Source: Cyclina sinensis
Taxonomy: Eukaryota > Mollusca > Bivalvia > Venerida > Veneridae
NCBI GenBank assembly: GCA_012932295.1
Contig: JAAONU010000011.1
Span: 46,378,352-46,442,351, forward strand
DNA length: 64,000 nucleotides
Reading direction: 5' to 3'
Under the pieces are notes generated by a model. It saw only the letters and a program-made list of their open reading frames with translations, searched no databases and was not told the origin of the DNA. The stretch's first letter is position 1. Every line of letters begins with the position of its first letter. Below are positions 11,660-22,236 of the stretch, in pieces. Made by a program: the position numbers and the translations under genes.

Positions 11660-13050
11660 AATTATTATTAACCAACGCCGTGAAGCGGGAGGAAAGTTAT
11701 AGGAATGGCCTTCGTCTGTCCGTCCGTCCGTCCGTCCGTCCGTCCGTCTGTAATATGTTCGTTTCCGCTCCGTATCTCCTATACTCTTGAACTGATTTTC
11801 TTGAAACTTGGGTCAAATGTTTAACTCATTGACACGATGTACAGAATGCATGTCAGTTCAAGGTCGAGGTCACACTTGAAGGTCATTTGTTTTAGCCTTC
11901 AATTTTTTTTTATTCCGCTCAATATCTCCTTTACCCTTGAACTGATTTTCTTGAAACTGGGGTCAAATATTTAACTCACTTAGACAATGTGCAGAACGCA
12001 AAGTTCAGCAATGTCAGTTCAAGATCAAGGTCACACTTGAAGGTCATTTGTTTCAGCCTTCAATTTTGTTTCCTCTCCATATCTCCTATACCTTTGAACC
12101 AATTTTCTTGAAACTTTGGTCAAATGTATTTGACAGGAGGATTTGCAGAAGGCATGGCCAACCGTCGGTCCATCTTTCTGTCTGTCCGTAACAATTTCGT
12201 TTCCATATCTCCTGTACCCTTTGACTTATTTATCTTGAAACTTTGGTCAGATGTTTAACTAATTGAGACAATGTGCAGAACGCTTAGTCCAAGCCATGTC
12301 AGTTCAGGTCAGGGTCACACATAAGGGTCATTTGTTTCAGCCTTCAATTTTGTGTCTGCTCAATATCTCCTATAACTTGTTTGAACCGATTTTCCTGAAA
12401 CTTCGGTCAAAGGTATAACCCTTTGAGAGGATGTGCAGAAGGCATGCCCAAGCCAAGGTCAAGGTCACACGTGAAGGACATTTGTTCGAACCTTTAGTTT
12501 CATATTCGCTTAATATCATGTTTTTCAACACTTTTCTACCGTTATTGTAATTTTGTGATTTGTGTATTGAAGGTTCAGCAGTCTAACTGAAGTACGTGAT
12601 CTAACTGATTTTAATTAGATTGGAAGGTTCATATACTTGTAACAAAGAGAATGAAAACAAATTATCACACATTGAAAAATTGTAAAAACAGTTAAAATAT
12701 ACTATGTTAATCTGAACGTATTTTTTCTTTATTTATTATGAAGTTCATCAAAATTATTACTGTTATTTACTTTACAAAGTATTTATAGATTCATCGTTCA
12801 AAATGTAAAACTAAGTAACAATAGATTTATCATGTATTACCCAATTATTAATATGCAGTTTACAGCTAAGATGATATTTTAAATACTCCATAAAACCAAA
12901 CCTATGTCACCTTATTGCAACTGCAATACTTAAAGCTTTTTTACTATCCAATATGCCACCATAAATGCATTTCCATGTTTCTCAGACTACCTTAAACTTT
13001 ACTAAACACTGGCGGCGGAGGATGTAGCTGTCCTTTGGACCGCCTTGTTA
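11660..13050. repeat. Interspersed repeat with CCGT tract and internal units of about 160 bp
   Basis: The block begins near 'accaacgccgtgaagcggga', passes through a (CCGT)n tract at 11716-11750, and then has about four diverged units of roughly 160 bp, each with 'atatctcctatacc...ttgaac', 'gattttcttgaaactt', 'ggtcaaatgttta' and 'gtcacacttgaaggtcattt'. It closes with 'ggcggcggaggatgtagctg' followed by 'tcctttggaccgcc'. This is probably one mobile-element-derived family member. No coding capacity was found. Confidence 0.65.
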
Positions 13051-13810
13051 ATAATGGTTTTGTTTGAAATTTTCCAACATGGAAGGTATTACAATGGTAT
13101 GTTTAAATCAACCTGCCAACGATCTTAAAATCAATGATCCAAATTTAATGAACTGTTTAAGGTTTAATATTTTATGATTTCATATAAAAGAGAAAGACTT
13201 CATAGTGTATTACAGTAACTCACATTGTTAAAATTATTAAGGAAACTGAACAAAGTAACTGCCATAAACCTCACAAAGTGGCATTTGAATGGATTAGTAT
13301 TTACATTATTTTGATATTTATACTGTAACAGAAAGATTCTTCGGTCAGGACCAGGGTAGCCTTAGTATGTAATGGTTCTAATCGAGGGACTTAGATATAG
13401 GATCAGTGATCAAAAAAGGCTAGTTGCCTCGGTACCGAGGAAATGAAACAAAATTGTCCTCAGATTGAGACACGTTAAGGTCTTGATTCTCAGCAGTTAA
13501 TGTATCAAAGGGGTATTTCAGGTTGACACAAAAAGCGAGATTTGTTTATAAACCGTTGTGTAAATTTCAAATTGATGTTCATCCATATTTTATCGAGCAG
13601 ACAGAGAACGAAATTAAGAAAGAAAGAAAGAAAGAAAGAACAATTGCAGGATCAGTAAAACAGGTTGATGTTGGAGAACAATTTGTGTTTACAATCTTAG
13701 TATTTAAATAAATGACACAGATCGAAAGAAGGCTAACTTAACAAATGATAGATCACATAGCGATTTCTTTAAATTCTGGGTTCTTTAATTACAAAAGTGT
13801 GTTTTGAATG
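13051..13810. other. 3' flank of claudin-like gene 2, nothing else recognised
   Basis: Low-complexity AT-rich DNA with a short AAGA run at 13617-13640. A 62-codon plus-strand frame at 13523-13711 crosses that run and is not convincing as a gene. Confidence 0.4.
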
Positions 13811-13894
13811 TCACATCTGTGTAATGGAGATCACAGCTGGTCTGCGGCCCTTGTAAGGACATCTTGTTGCTCTTACTGCTGTCTTGTAGATATT
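13811..13894 (-). CDS. Claudin-like gene 2, tentative last coding exon
   Basis: The acceptor CATTACAG|AATATC is followed by 27 codons (NIYKTAVRATRCPYKGRR...) and a TGA when read in phase 0 from the 14310 donor. Read from the 14306 donor, the same exon gives another 37-codon tail. Neither tail ends in a clear PDZ ligand. Transcript data would be needed to choose. Confidence 0.35.
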   Translation of the reverse strand, partial: NIYKTAVRATRCPYKGRRPAVISITQM

Positions 13895-15584
13895 CTGTAA
13901 TGAACGAAACTTTGATAATCATTTAACGACCTATAGTCTGATTTTAGACATTTGCAAGTCTACATGTACAACTATATAATAACATGTTTACATTTAGTAC
14001 ATCTTCTTTACCAAATACTTGAAAACAAAGCAAATAAGATAGTGTAATAGAAGTTAAGTGCATGCTGTTGTTGTTGCTTTTTTCGATATATAAAAGTTTA
14101 TTCATAAAGGTTATGAACCAAAATTTTATGAAACAAAAGTCTGAACATTACGTATAAATTTAGTCGCATCTCTTTAACTTTATTCTTAAAAAGTTCTTGT
14201 AGTTAATATTAACTGTAGGTGATAACTAACATTATACAAATATATTAATCTGAAATGAATAAGGTTGAATGTAACAGGCTCCATAGACCTTTTTTAAATA
14301 TGTACTGACCCTTTGCATTATTGGAGGTTCTTTCCAGACAAAGGTACCCAACATAACCAGAAGGCTTCCCATCAGGGACAACACCGCACTTGTAAAGGCA
14401 ATCCAAAAAGCCAGGCTGAAGAACTCGGGCTCGAACTTGGCTGTTGTCAGACCCCCAATATCCAGCACAAGTACTGAAGCCTTGATCTGATAAAGGGACA
14501 CTCCCATAGACTGACAGACACCTTGAAAAAAGTTTATTTGTTTTTAGATCTAGTTTCTTTAGTATTGTTATAGAACCCTTTTTGCAGACGGTTAATGGAT
14601 CTTATTGCAGCCATAGTGTATCTTCAGAAATTATCACTTTCTAGTGTCTACTGCGTCAGTAATTAAATATGGACGTTCTTTTGTATCTACATCTTCTATC
14701 AGAATATCTCTTTTTACGTACTAATATAAATGCGTTTAAACTTATATAGAAAATCGAGAAGCAGGTCTTGAAGGTGTTTCGAATTGAAAATCGCTACATG
14801 TATCACAAAAAAGCAACCATAAGCAGGAATATAACATTAAATATTTTACCTGACATAAGCTGAAATATTGTTGCCAGGATAAGCAGCACAAGTTTGTTCC
14901 AACACTTCAGATTGAAGACTACGAGCAAGATGGTGGCGGCGCTAAGCAAGATGGAAACCACGAATGTAAGTAATGTCGTCTGCTCCCAATCTGATACATA
15001 ATGATACTAAAAATATTATTCAGATCCAAAACTTTCTGTGTTATTGTCTCGTGAAATATAAAATGAAACGCTTCAAAAAAATTTAATCTGCATTTTAACA
15101 TTTTAAAAATGTCTCATGAGTTAAGAAAACTCATATTAACAGTTTGATAAGCCTCTTGATGATATAAGATAAAACTTAAGCATCTGTGGAACATTTCTCG
15201 TAAGAATTAACTTCAGACGTTGTGTTTTTGCTATGAACTACAAACGCCAGACGATCAAGAACAGAGACTCTTTTCTCTTTACTTACAAGTTAACGACGAG
15301 TAGTCTTTACTTTGGCACTCGTCTGTAACAAGATGTGTTGCTTTCATTTTCAAACAGTATCTTAGCAACCCGTAGAAATACGTCACATCCGTCTGGTCCG
15401 TCAGCCCAGCAACCGTGGTTTCCATCACGCCATTGACGTAAATCCAGTACGGTAGGGTCACAGCTAAGACGGCCATTACTGTGGCAACAGCGCAAAGAAT
15501 ACTTCCAGAAATAAGAAGCCAACGAGAAACGTCTATTCCCGGTTTCTTTGGTTCGTTGACAATAAATTTACGCTTGTCTGTCAT
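13811..15584 (-). CDS. Claudin-like four-helix membrane protein (gene 2, paralogue of gene 1)
   Basis: Exons 15287-15584, 14850-14990 and 14310-14521 are well supported; a last exon at 13811-13894 is tentative. The model gives about 244 residues, a normal claudin length. Helix 1 (ISGSILCAVATVMAVLAVTL) is followed by PYWIYV and by YFYGLLRYC, then a second Cys 13 residues on. Here the Trp of the claudin GLW motif is Leu. Exon 2 opens with YWEQTT and carries helix 2 and part of helix 3; exon 3 carries helix 4 (FWIAFTSAVLSLMGSLLVML). Introns 1 and 2 have the same phase (1) and protein position as in gene 1, so the two genes are tandem duplicates. The start at 15584 (MTDKRKF) is preferred to an upstream in-frame ATG at 15716, which would add an unexpected hydrophobic leader. 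The C-terminus is uncertain. Confidence 0.78.
14310..14521 (-). CDS. Claudin-like gene 2, coding exon 3
   Basis: The acceptor TTTTTTCAAG|GTGTCT keeps the frame; a second AG six codons on (GTCAG|TCTATG) would not. It encodes the second loop and helix 4. The donor is either CAAAGG|GTCAGT (end 14310) or GGGTCA|GTACAT (end 14306). Confidence 0.75.
14850..14990 (-). CDS. Claudin-like gene 2, coding exon 2
   Basis: The acceptor is ATGTATCAG|ATTGGG and the donor ATGTCAG|GTAAAA, both in phase 1. It encodes helix 2 and part of helix 3 (46 whole codons). Confidence 0.82.
15287..15584 (-). CDS. Claudin-like gene 2, coding exon 1
   Basis: Encodes residues 1-99, helix 1 and the first extracellular loop. 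The donor is TAACTT|GTAAGT, a strong site, leaving phase 1. Confidence 0.82.
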
Positions 15585-16160
15585 TTTGAAAAAAAGAATA
15601 ACTAATAATGTACAAGTGATAGTAATCCAGAAAAGACAACTTTGAACTGAATAGGTCAGAATTTCTTGGTTTGAAAAATAAATGAAAACTATTTTCTCAT
15701 GAACTAAATCAAACAAAAAAATACTGGCTACTTTTTAATAAACAATAACAAAGGAGTATTGTTTTACAAATATAAATTTATTATCGATTTGAAGTTACAC
15801 CCGCTGTTCTCGCATCACATGAGGAATATCAAATTTCTGTTTCTCACAATGTATACATTCTGTACATAAAACAGTCGGCAGAATTTAATAAACCTCTTTT
15901 TTTTCAGCCATATTTCTTTTTTTTTTTTTTTAAATATTAAAGAAAACATTTTTAGAAATATTATGAAATAGAAAAAATTCTTGCAGGAGATCAGGTTTTT
16001 TTGGGGTGGGTGCGGGAAGGTGGGGGGGAGTGGGTGCGTACGCGAGTTTGAATTGCGTGCAACTCTGTAGTTCTTTAAAAGATATTTATTTATTTAGACG
16101 AATTAGTATCGCGATCGGTTATACGAGAAGGGCTCTTCTGTGTTGAGAAACTTCATAAGA
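15585..16160. other. Upstream region of claudin-like gene 2 with homopolymer and G-rich tracts
   Basis: It probably contains the 5' UTR and promoter of gene 2. A poly(T) tract lies near 15897-15931 and a G-rich stretch at about 16002-16040. No promoter element is assigned. Confidence 0.4.
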
Positions 16161-16161
16161 A

Positions 16162-16384
16162 GTACAAAAAGATCATGTCTGGATATCTTTTCATACCTAC
16201 AAAAGTCTACTTTCCTAACAGCCCTCGTATATCAGTGATTGGAATGAGAAACAGTACAAAAAGATCATGTCTGGATATTTTTTCATACCTACAAAAGTCT
16301 ATTTCCCTAACAGCCCTCGTATATCAGTGATTGGAATGAGAAACAGTACAAAAAGATCATGTCTGGATATCTTTTCATACCTAT
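16162..16384. repeat. 92-bp tandem repeat, 2.4 copies
   Basis: 'gtacaaaaagatcatgtctg' recurs at 16162, 16254 and 16346, an exact 92-bp period with few mismatches. Confidence 0.92.
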
Positions 16385-18410
16385 ATATATTTTGATATTG
16401 TATTGAGGCCTGTCATAGGTACTGTTGTATTTTCATGCCCAAATACAGGAAGATATTGCTGTTTTGTATTCAGTCCTTGATATATAACAGTGCATATTTT
16501 AGTATTTATACTGTCATAATTTACAATAAGTTATTATTATATATCATTAAAATAAAGAAGCTCTATATTACAAAGTAAATGAAATGTTCTGATAGGAGGA
16601 AAATGTTTCACTTCCAAAAGCAGTCAGAAATTGCTGCATTACCAATGACATTACAATATTAGAAAATTTTGCAGTATTTGGTAGTGAAGTTATGAACATA
16701 GAACCAAATCATTGCTTATTTAGCTGAGCATAGATAAGAGATACGCTTTAGCTGAGCGTAAATACTATCAGGTTTATATATAAAACAAACACCACAGAAA
16801 AAGAACTATAACAGCCTTTATTGCAAATATTTGCTATATCCCACAAGTCAGGAAAATATACTCAACTGAGATTGCAATAGTGAACAAAAAACAAGAAAGC
16901 ACAAGAGTAAAATAATACATTATCTCAAATACAGAATCAACAACAAATAAAGCTAAAATGAGATGTTCGTAATACAGCCACTGCTCGACTTTTCAAATAA
17001 CTAACTCTGAAGTTACTGTTTGCAGAGTTATGTCACTTGTCAGAATTATGCACATTGATATTGGCAGTAAGCACATGAAGTTTGAAGTAAATATTTTTGA
17101 TAGAATACAAGATATTAGTCTTTCATAAAAACTTCCACAAATGCCGACGCCAACTCAGATGCCAGGGTGAGTAGTATAACATACTTTTCTTTGAGTAGAC
17201 AAGCTTATGATTGAGATTAATTGTTTTAACCAGACTACACCCAGCCAACTCACATTTACATTTAAGAAATCATTCTGCTTAAAAATTTAGGATTATTGTG
17301 CTTATAAACAGAAACAGCTTTCAAAGGTTTTCTTGTTATCTGTCCAAGTACATTTGCACTGTGACTGTAATTATGTCTCTTTGTAAAGCATGAAAATCTT
17401 GTGCAGTCTGAGTACTATTGTCGGCTTTTGTTCAAAAGTCAAGAACTACAAACTGACAGCTGGCAAAAAACATTTCACATATAGGATAATAAGACCCAAC
17501 AAGGGATAGTGCAACACATGAAACATGCGATTTGAACAGGATTATTATGCAAACATCAAAAACTTCAATTATCAAATAAAGTGAATTTTCTCCTTTGATA
17601 AACTAAGCAATGGTATGCTCAATGCAGATTTCTCAAGTTCAAACTACGCTTGTTTAATGTATATTTTGTAACAGTAATTTACACCACAGTAGACAGAAAA
17701 ACGATTGCAAAAAAAAACATTTTTTAATGTACACAAGAGAAAAGTCTTCATAACTTTTAATTCATACTTCATTTAAGCTCAAATGTGATAAACGTTATCC
17801 ACACTTACTCAAAATGCTTGAGAAACACCTCCCAGTTTGAACCAATGGCTTTAAAGTAGAGCCAGGAACAATTACATTCAATACTGGTATACGTCTCTGC
17901 TGGTACCCATTCTGCCCAGCCATGAACTGAAAAATGTATATGACTCTGATGGCCTTGTCCAATGGATTAGTTTTATTATAAAAAGAAAAAATAATACCTA
18001 ACTAAGAACTAATTCTTCTACTGACATCTGAATTTTTAATCTATGTGAACAGTCAACTGTCAGCAAAATAAAGATTTCACTCAGTTGTATTGTAAGTGCA
18101 AATGTATTGCAATCAACATCTACCAATGTAGATATATTGCTTAGTAAAACACATTTCAAGAGTTTTTTAAACAAAATAAATAAAAACTTTGAGTAGAAGA
18201 AATGCTTAAGCATTATATATATTAACAAAATGGCACAGTGAGGCTCGAATACATGAAATGTGCTGACATACTGTAAAAAACACAAACATAAAGCATTGTT
18301 ATGAACTATGTATACAAAAGAAACTTGGGTAACCACTGGAACCAAAGTAACAAACTATAAAAACACTTTTTTATTACTACATGTAAGTAAACAGCATGTC
18401 TACTGAACAA
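16385..18410. other. Non-coding AT-rich stretch, possible distal 3' UTR of GNPNAT1
   Basis: No coding exon was recognised on either strand. A CTTTATTGC near 16818 (AATAAAG on minus) could be a distal polyadenylation signal for the minus-strand gene that stops at 22092, but a 5-kb 3' UTR is speculative. Confidence 0.3.
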
Positions 18411-18414
18411 AGAG

Positions 18415-18625
18415 GTGGATCAGTGGTCTAGTGGTAATGCAGGACTTGTAATCCAGGGGTTGCCAGTTCAATCCTCTGTTTTATCACTAACATTACCAAT
18501 TGTCTACCTGATGAGATGTTAAACCAACATCCCATTTATTGGCATGTACACTGAGCATGCAGAAGAACTAGGGTTGTTTCTTGAATGGAATGCTCTCTGT
18601 ATCAGGCATTATTTCTGTAATTCTA
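18415..18625 (+). mobile_element. tRNA-derived SINE
   Basis: A tRNA-like head has an A box (TGGTCTAGTGG), an anticodon-like loop (CTTGTAA) and a B box (AGTTCAATCC). It is followed by a body with 'gatgagatgttaaaccaac' and 'actgagcatgcagaagaact'. The acceptor stem does not pair, so it is not a functional tRNA. A related body occurs at about 49500-49620. Confidence 0.65.
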
Positions 18626-19485
18626 AAATAATTAAACTTTTCAGAGGTGTCTGTCATATGGGCAACATATGGGCAACACATAATAAATTCCTAGACAGAG
18701 AGAGATTGAACAAAGATTACTATTTTTATATATTATTAGGCAAGATATATTGTGATGTTTCAGTGACTTTCGTTTGTTACTTTGGTGCCAGTGTTTAGTA
18801 TAGCAATATGTACTAATGTTTACATCATACATGTACATAACTTTTTCTTCATATTAATAATTATCATTATTATTAAAATACATTATACTTAGTATTACAT
18901 AATTTTGAGTTAAATAACAAATACTGTAACTACATCAATTTGTTGAGCATAAAGTCCGACTAATAAAAGAAAGAATATATAATTTCAACAACAGATGTAC
19001 ATGAATAACATGTAACCGTTAGCTTTCTAAGGACAATTCTCATAGTCAACTAGGCTAACCATTAATGCCACACGAATAAAGAGTTACAAGTTTCTATTTT
19101 CAATGGTTTTGTTGACAACTGCAAACATCTTTAGTACAGTATTTTTTACTAGATACTAGGAATTAACCAGTCTCATTTATTGCATCATATAAGCTATTAT
19201 TACACCTCAATTTCATTTACAATGTTAATCTTCCATAGGCCACTGTGACATATAAGTACTGTCAGAAAAAATTTACTGTCGGAAAAATACTGTCAACCGC
19301 TACCATAGGTATGGAATGTTCGAAAATTATACTGTACCACTGTACCACTCGCGCATGGCGCAATATATATTTTTACATTTCCGTTGTAAACAGACGACAA
19401 TAATGGCAAGCAACAAACGTTTTAAAGTTTAAAGTTGAATAAAGTTGTTCATGGTTTGAATAGTTTTTCGGTATAATAAAATAAA
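18626..19485. other. Non-coding stretch, nothing recognised except part of a foldback element
   Basis: From about 19262 short 'actgtcag'-type motifs precede the large inverted repeat at 19486-19615 and may belong to the same mobile element. No gene was seen. Confidence 0.4.
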
Positions 19486-19615
19486 TGTTTAATGTCTGAC
19501 AGGGTGACAGTAAAATTGTCAACTTTCCAAAATACTGTCAACCTCTGCTTTGCCTCGGTTGACAGTTTTTCCTCAAGCTGACAATTTTACTGTCACCCTG
19601 TCAGACATTTAATAT
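19486..19615. repeat. Long inverted repeat (hairpin of about 130 bp)
   Basis: The left arm begins 'taatgtctgacagggtgaca' and the right arm ends with its complement. Arms of about 55 bp are nearly perfect over the outer 35 bp and interrupted further in, with a loop around 'ctctgctttgcctc'. 'actgtcag'-like motifs also occur at 19260-19300, suggesting a foldback transposon remnant. Confidence 0.8.
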
Positions 19616-20220
19616 TTATATACTGTATACCTCTATAGTATGGCATATTTACTTGATAATAAGACTTGACAAGATTCAATTACTGCATTACAGTGATAAA
19701 TCAGAGGTCAACATTATACATTTACTGCTGTTAGATTCAAAGTTCAGCAATAATCCTTTGCATCAAGCAAGTATGAACATAACACTATGCTGCACACATT
19801 GACTGCAGCCAAATGAAAAAGCCCTGCCTGTAGCTACAATTTCCAATATTTTAACCTTGACCTTTGACCTAACAAAGGTCACACTATACGTCTGCTACTG
19901 GTACAATTACAATTCAACCATTTCAAACCTTAGGGAACATAATAGTGATCGCATCTTTAAATTATGTACCAAGCAGGGATAATTTTACATACTAAAGGGA
20001 TCTGTAGGATTTCTCAGGTTTGCTATGCTTTAGATGATTTTGAACTTCCAAATAAGTGATATATTACAATGTTTATGTAAGTTTGTGGTCAACTTGCAAG
20101 TACAGGTTTAAATTTATATTTTGTTTTAATTAAAGGATAAAATACAAACATGGTAACTTGTTTAGCAATACCCAGAAAGACTGAGTCTGACTAACAATTG
20201 CATACTTGTTCTGAAAAAAG
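19616..20220. other. Non-coding stretch, nothing recognised
   Basis: No reading frame, tandem repeat or RNA gene that I can support. Confidence 0.4.
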
Positions 20221-20227
20221 AAATGAA

Positions 20228-20586
20228 GGGGTCTATGGAGTAAACTGTAATGAAATGGCGCTGCCAGGTCAACAGGTTGAGGAAGAGGTGGGGGAATAGG
20301 ATGTGGGTGGGGGGGTGTCTATGGAGTAAACTGTAATGAAATGGTGCTGCCAGGTCAACAGGTTGAGGAAGAGGTGGGGGAATGGGGTGTGGGTGGGGGG
20401 TCTATGGAGTAAACTGTAATGAAATGGCGCTGCCAGGTCAACAGGTTGAGGAAGAGGTGGGGGAATGGGGTGTGGGTGGGTGGGTGGGGGGGTCTATGGA
20501 GTAAACTGTAATGAATTGGCGCTGCCAGGTCAACAGGTTGAGGAAGAGGTGGGGGAATGGGATGTAGGTAGGTGGGGGGGAGGGGT
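20228..20586. repeat. G-rich minisatellite, about 86-bp unit, 4 copies
   Basis: Units begin 'gtctatggagtaaactgtaa', continue 'gcgctgccaggtcaacaggt' and end in 'gaggtgggggaatgggatgt' plus a variable GGGTGGGTGGGG run. Copies differ mainly in the length of the G run. The G runs could form G-quadruplexes. A minus-strand frame across it is a repeat artefact. Confidence 0.92.
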
Positions 20587-22091
20587 TACAGGTTACAGAA
20601 CACTGCATAATAACAAGTTGATCTTTGGAAGACTGTAGAATGAGTATCAATTTAACTTTTGTGATATTTTTATCAATCTCTTGCTAGGGATCATTCTCAC
20701 TTCAACATTTCAATTCAACATATCCATTCTTGTTAAACATAGGAAATGTTTTCAGCATGATAAAACAATCAAAGCTTGAACAAACATTCAAATCATATTT
20801 TTTCTCCCCTATTCAAAAGAATATAGTTTTCTCGCACACTACTGTAATATGTGTTTATGAAAAAACAAAACTCTAACTCTGCTATAAACTCATTCATTAT
20901 TAATTATTGTGAAACAATTAATAATACATTGAACCAAGTTTTAAGCATCTACCAGTGAAAACTGAAATTTCTTCTTGTAAATAATTTCATTTTATTTGAT
21001 TTAAACACAAATAACACATTAGTTTCATTGTTGTTAACTCTTTTCCCACACAGAAAAATACCAAAAGTTTAGCAGAAATAAGAGTTACAGGATTGTGCTG
21101 TACGTAAACTGGTTATTTCATAAAGTGAAATGCAAGTGCATGTGATGAAATTCGGAACCAAGATGATGTAGATGAAAAAAATGTCAATAATTAATTTTTC
21201 AGGCACTTCTAGTACCAACTCTTTCACACAGTATCACACAAGTATATATACTATGTAAACAATACCAAACCTTCTAATTCACTCTAAAAATTAAAGTACC
21301 GGTGAAAAATAAACCTTGCCCAATTATTTATATAAACAATACTATTTTTTTTCTATTCTACTCTACTGGTACATCTTTTAATCCCCCACAATTTTACAAT
21401 TTTAATAAAGATACCCATTTACCTTTTTTTTTAAAAAACACAGAAAAAAAATCATCATGATTGTTCTTTGCAAACAACAATTAAACAGTAAATGTATCAT
21501 AATACTCTAATATTATATCCACCTGCTTTTGTTCAGATTTTTCAATTATCATATGTAAAATCCTCACATCTTACTTTTATTGTAAGATATATGTACAAAA
21601 ATACTTTTTGAAGTTCAAGTTATTTGGGCTTGCACCGACTTGAAATAAATGTGCTGCTACATTACCAAAAGTGGTTTGAAAAAAAATCAAAATCTTGTCA
21701 TGTTAACATTCTGTTATTTAAAATTCTATAATAAAGTAACCTTAAAGATACCTAAAAATTTACACTTTTCCCCTAAACTTCATTCAATCCTGGACTGTGT
21801 TTGTCTGTTTTTCAAATTTTTGCTTATTACTGAATTCAAATGCAACCACAGAACATGTTCAACATGTGACTCAAAAATTACTGATGTGTAAAATAAAGTA
21901 GATAATAAAAATAACTTGACAAAAACAGCTGCTATGATGCTTTAACTTACCACATAAATGTCTTATTAAAACAAGTCTCAAGAAACATTTTACACAGTCC
22001 AAAAATATATACTGTCAAGCATGTCCTGAGAGAAGGAAAGCTGTACTTCGCTGATCGGAAGTTGAGAAACCTTCGCTATTACTGATGACTG
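20587..22091. other. Probable 3' untranslated region and flank of GNPNAT1
   Basis: AT-rich sequence directly downstream of the GNPNAT1 stop on the minus strand. AATAAA on minus occurs at 21576-21581. No other gene was recognised. Confidence 0.45.
21576..21581 (-). terminator. Candidate polyadenylation signal, GNPNAT1
   Basis: An AATAAA hexamer on the minus strand lies about 510 nt past the TAA at 22092-22094. It is one of several possible signals. Confidence 0.3.
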
Positions 22092-22236
22092 TTAAAATCT
22101 CCGACACATGTAATTCTGTCCTTCTTCTTTCACAAAACCGAAATGTGAGTAAAATTTCACAACCGGATCCTTACATTCTAGTGATACCTTGTAGCAACCT
22201 ATGTGTCTGCTTAGTAATGTCAGAAAGTCTACCAAT
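22092..22236 (-). CDS. GNPNAT1: GNPNAT1 last coding exon
   Basis: Acceptor TTATTTCCAG|ATTGGT. It encodes the final 47 residues, including CYKVSLEC, FYSHFGFVKEE and NYMCRRF, then TAA at 22092-22094. Confidence 0.93.
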
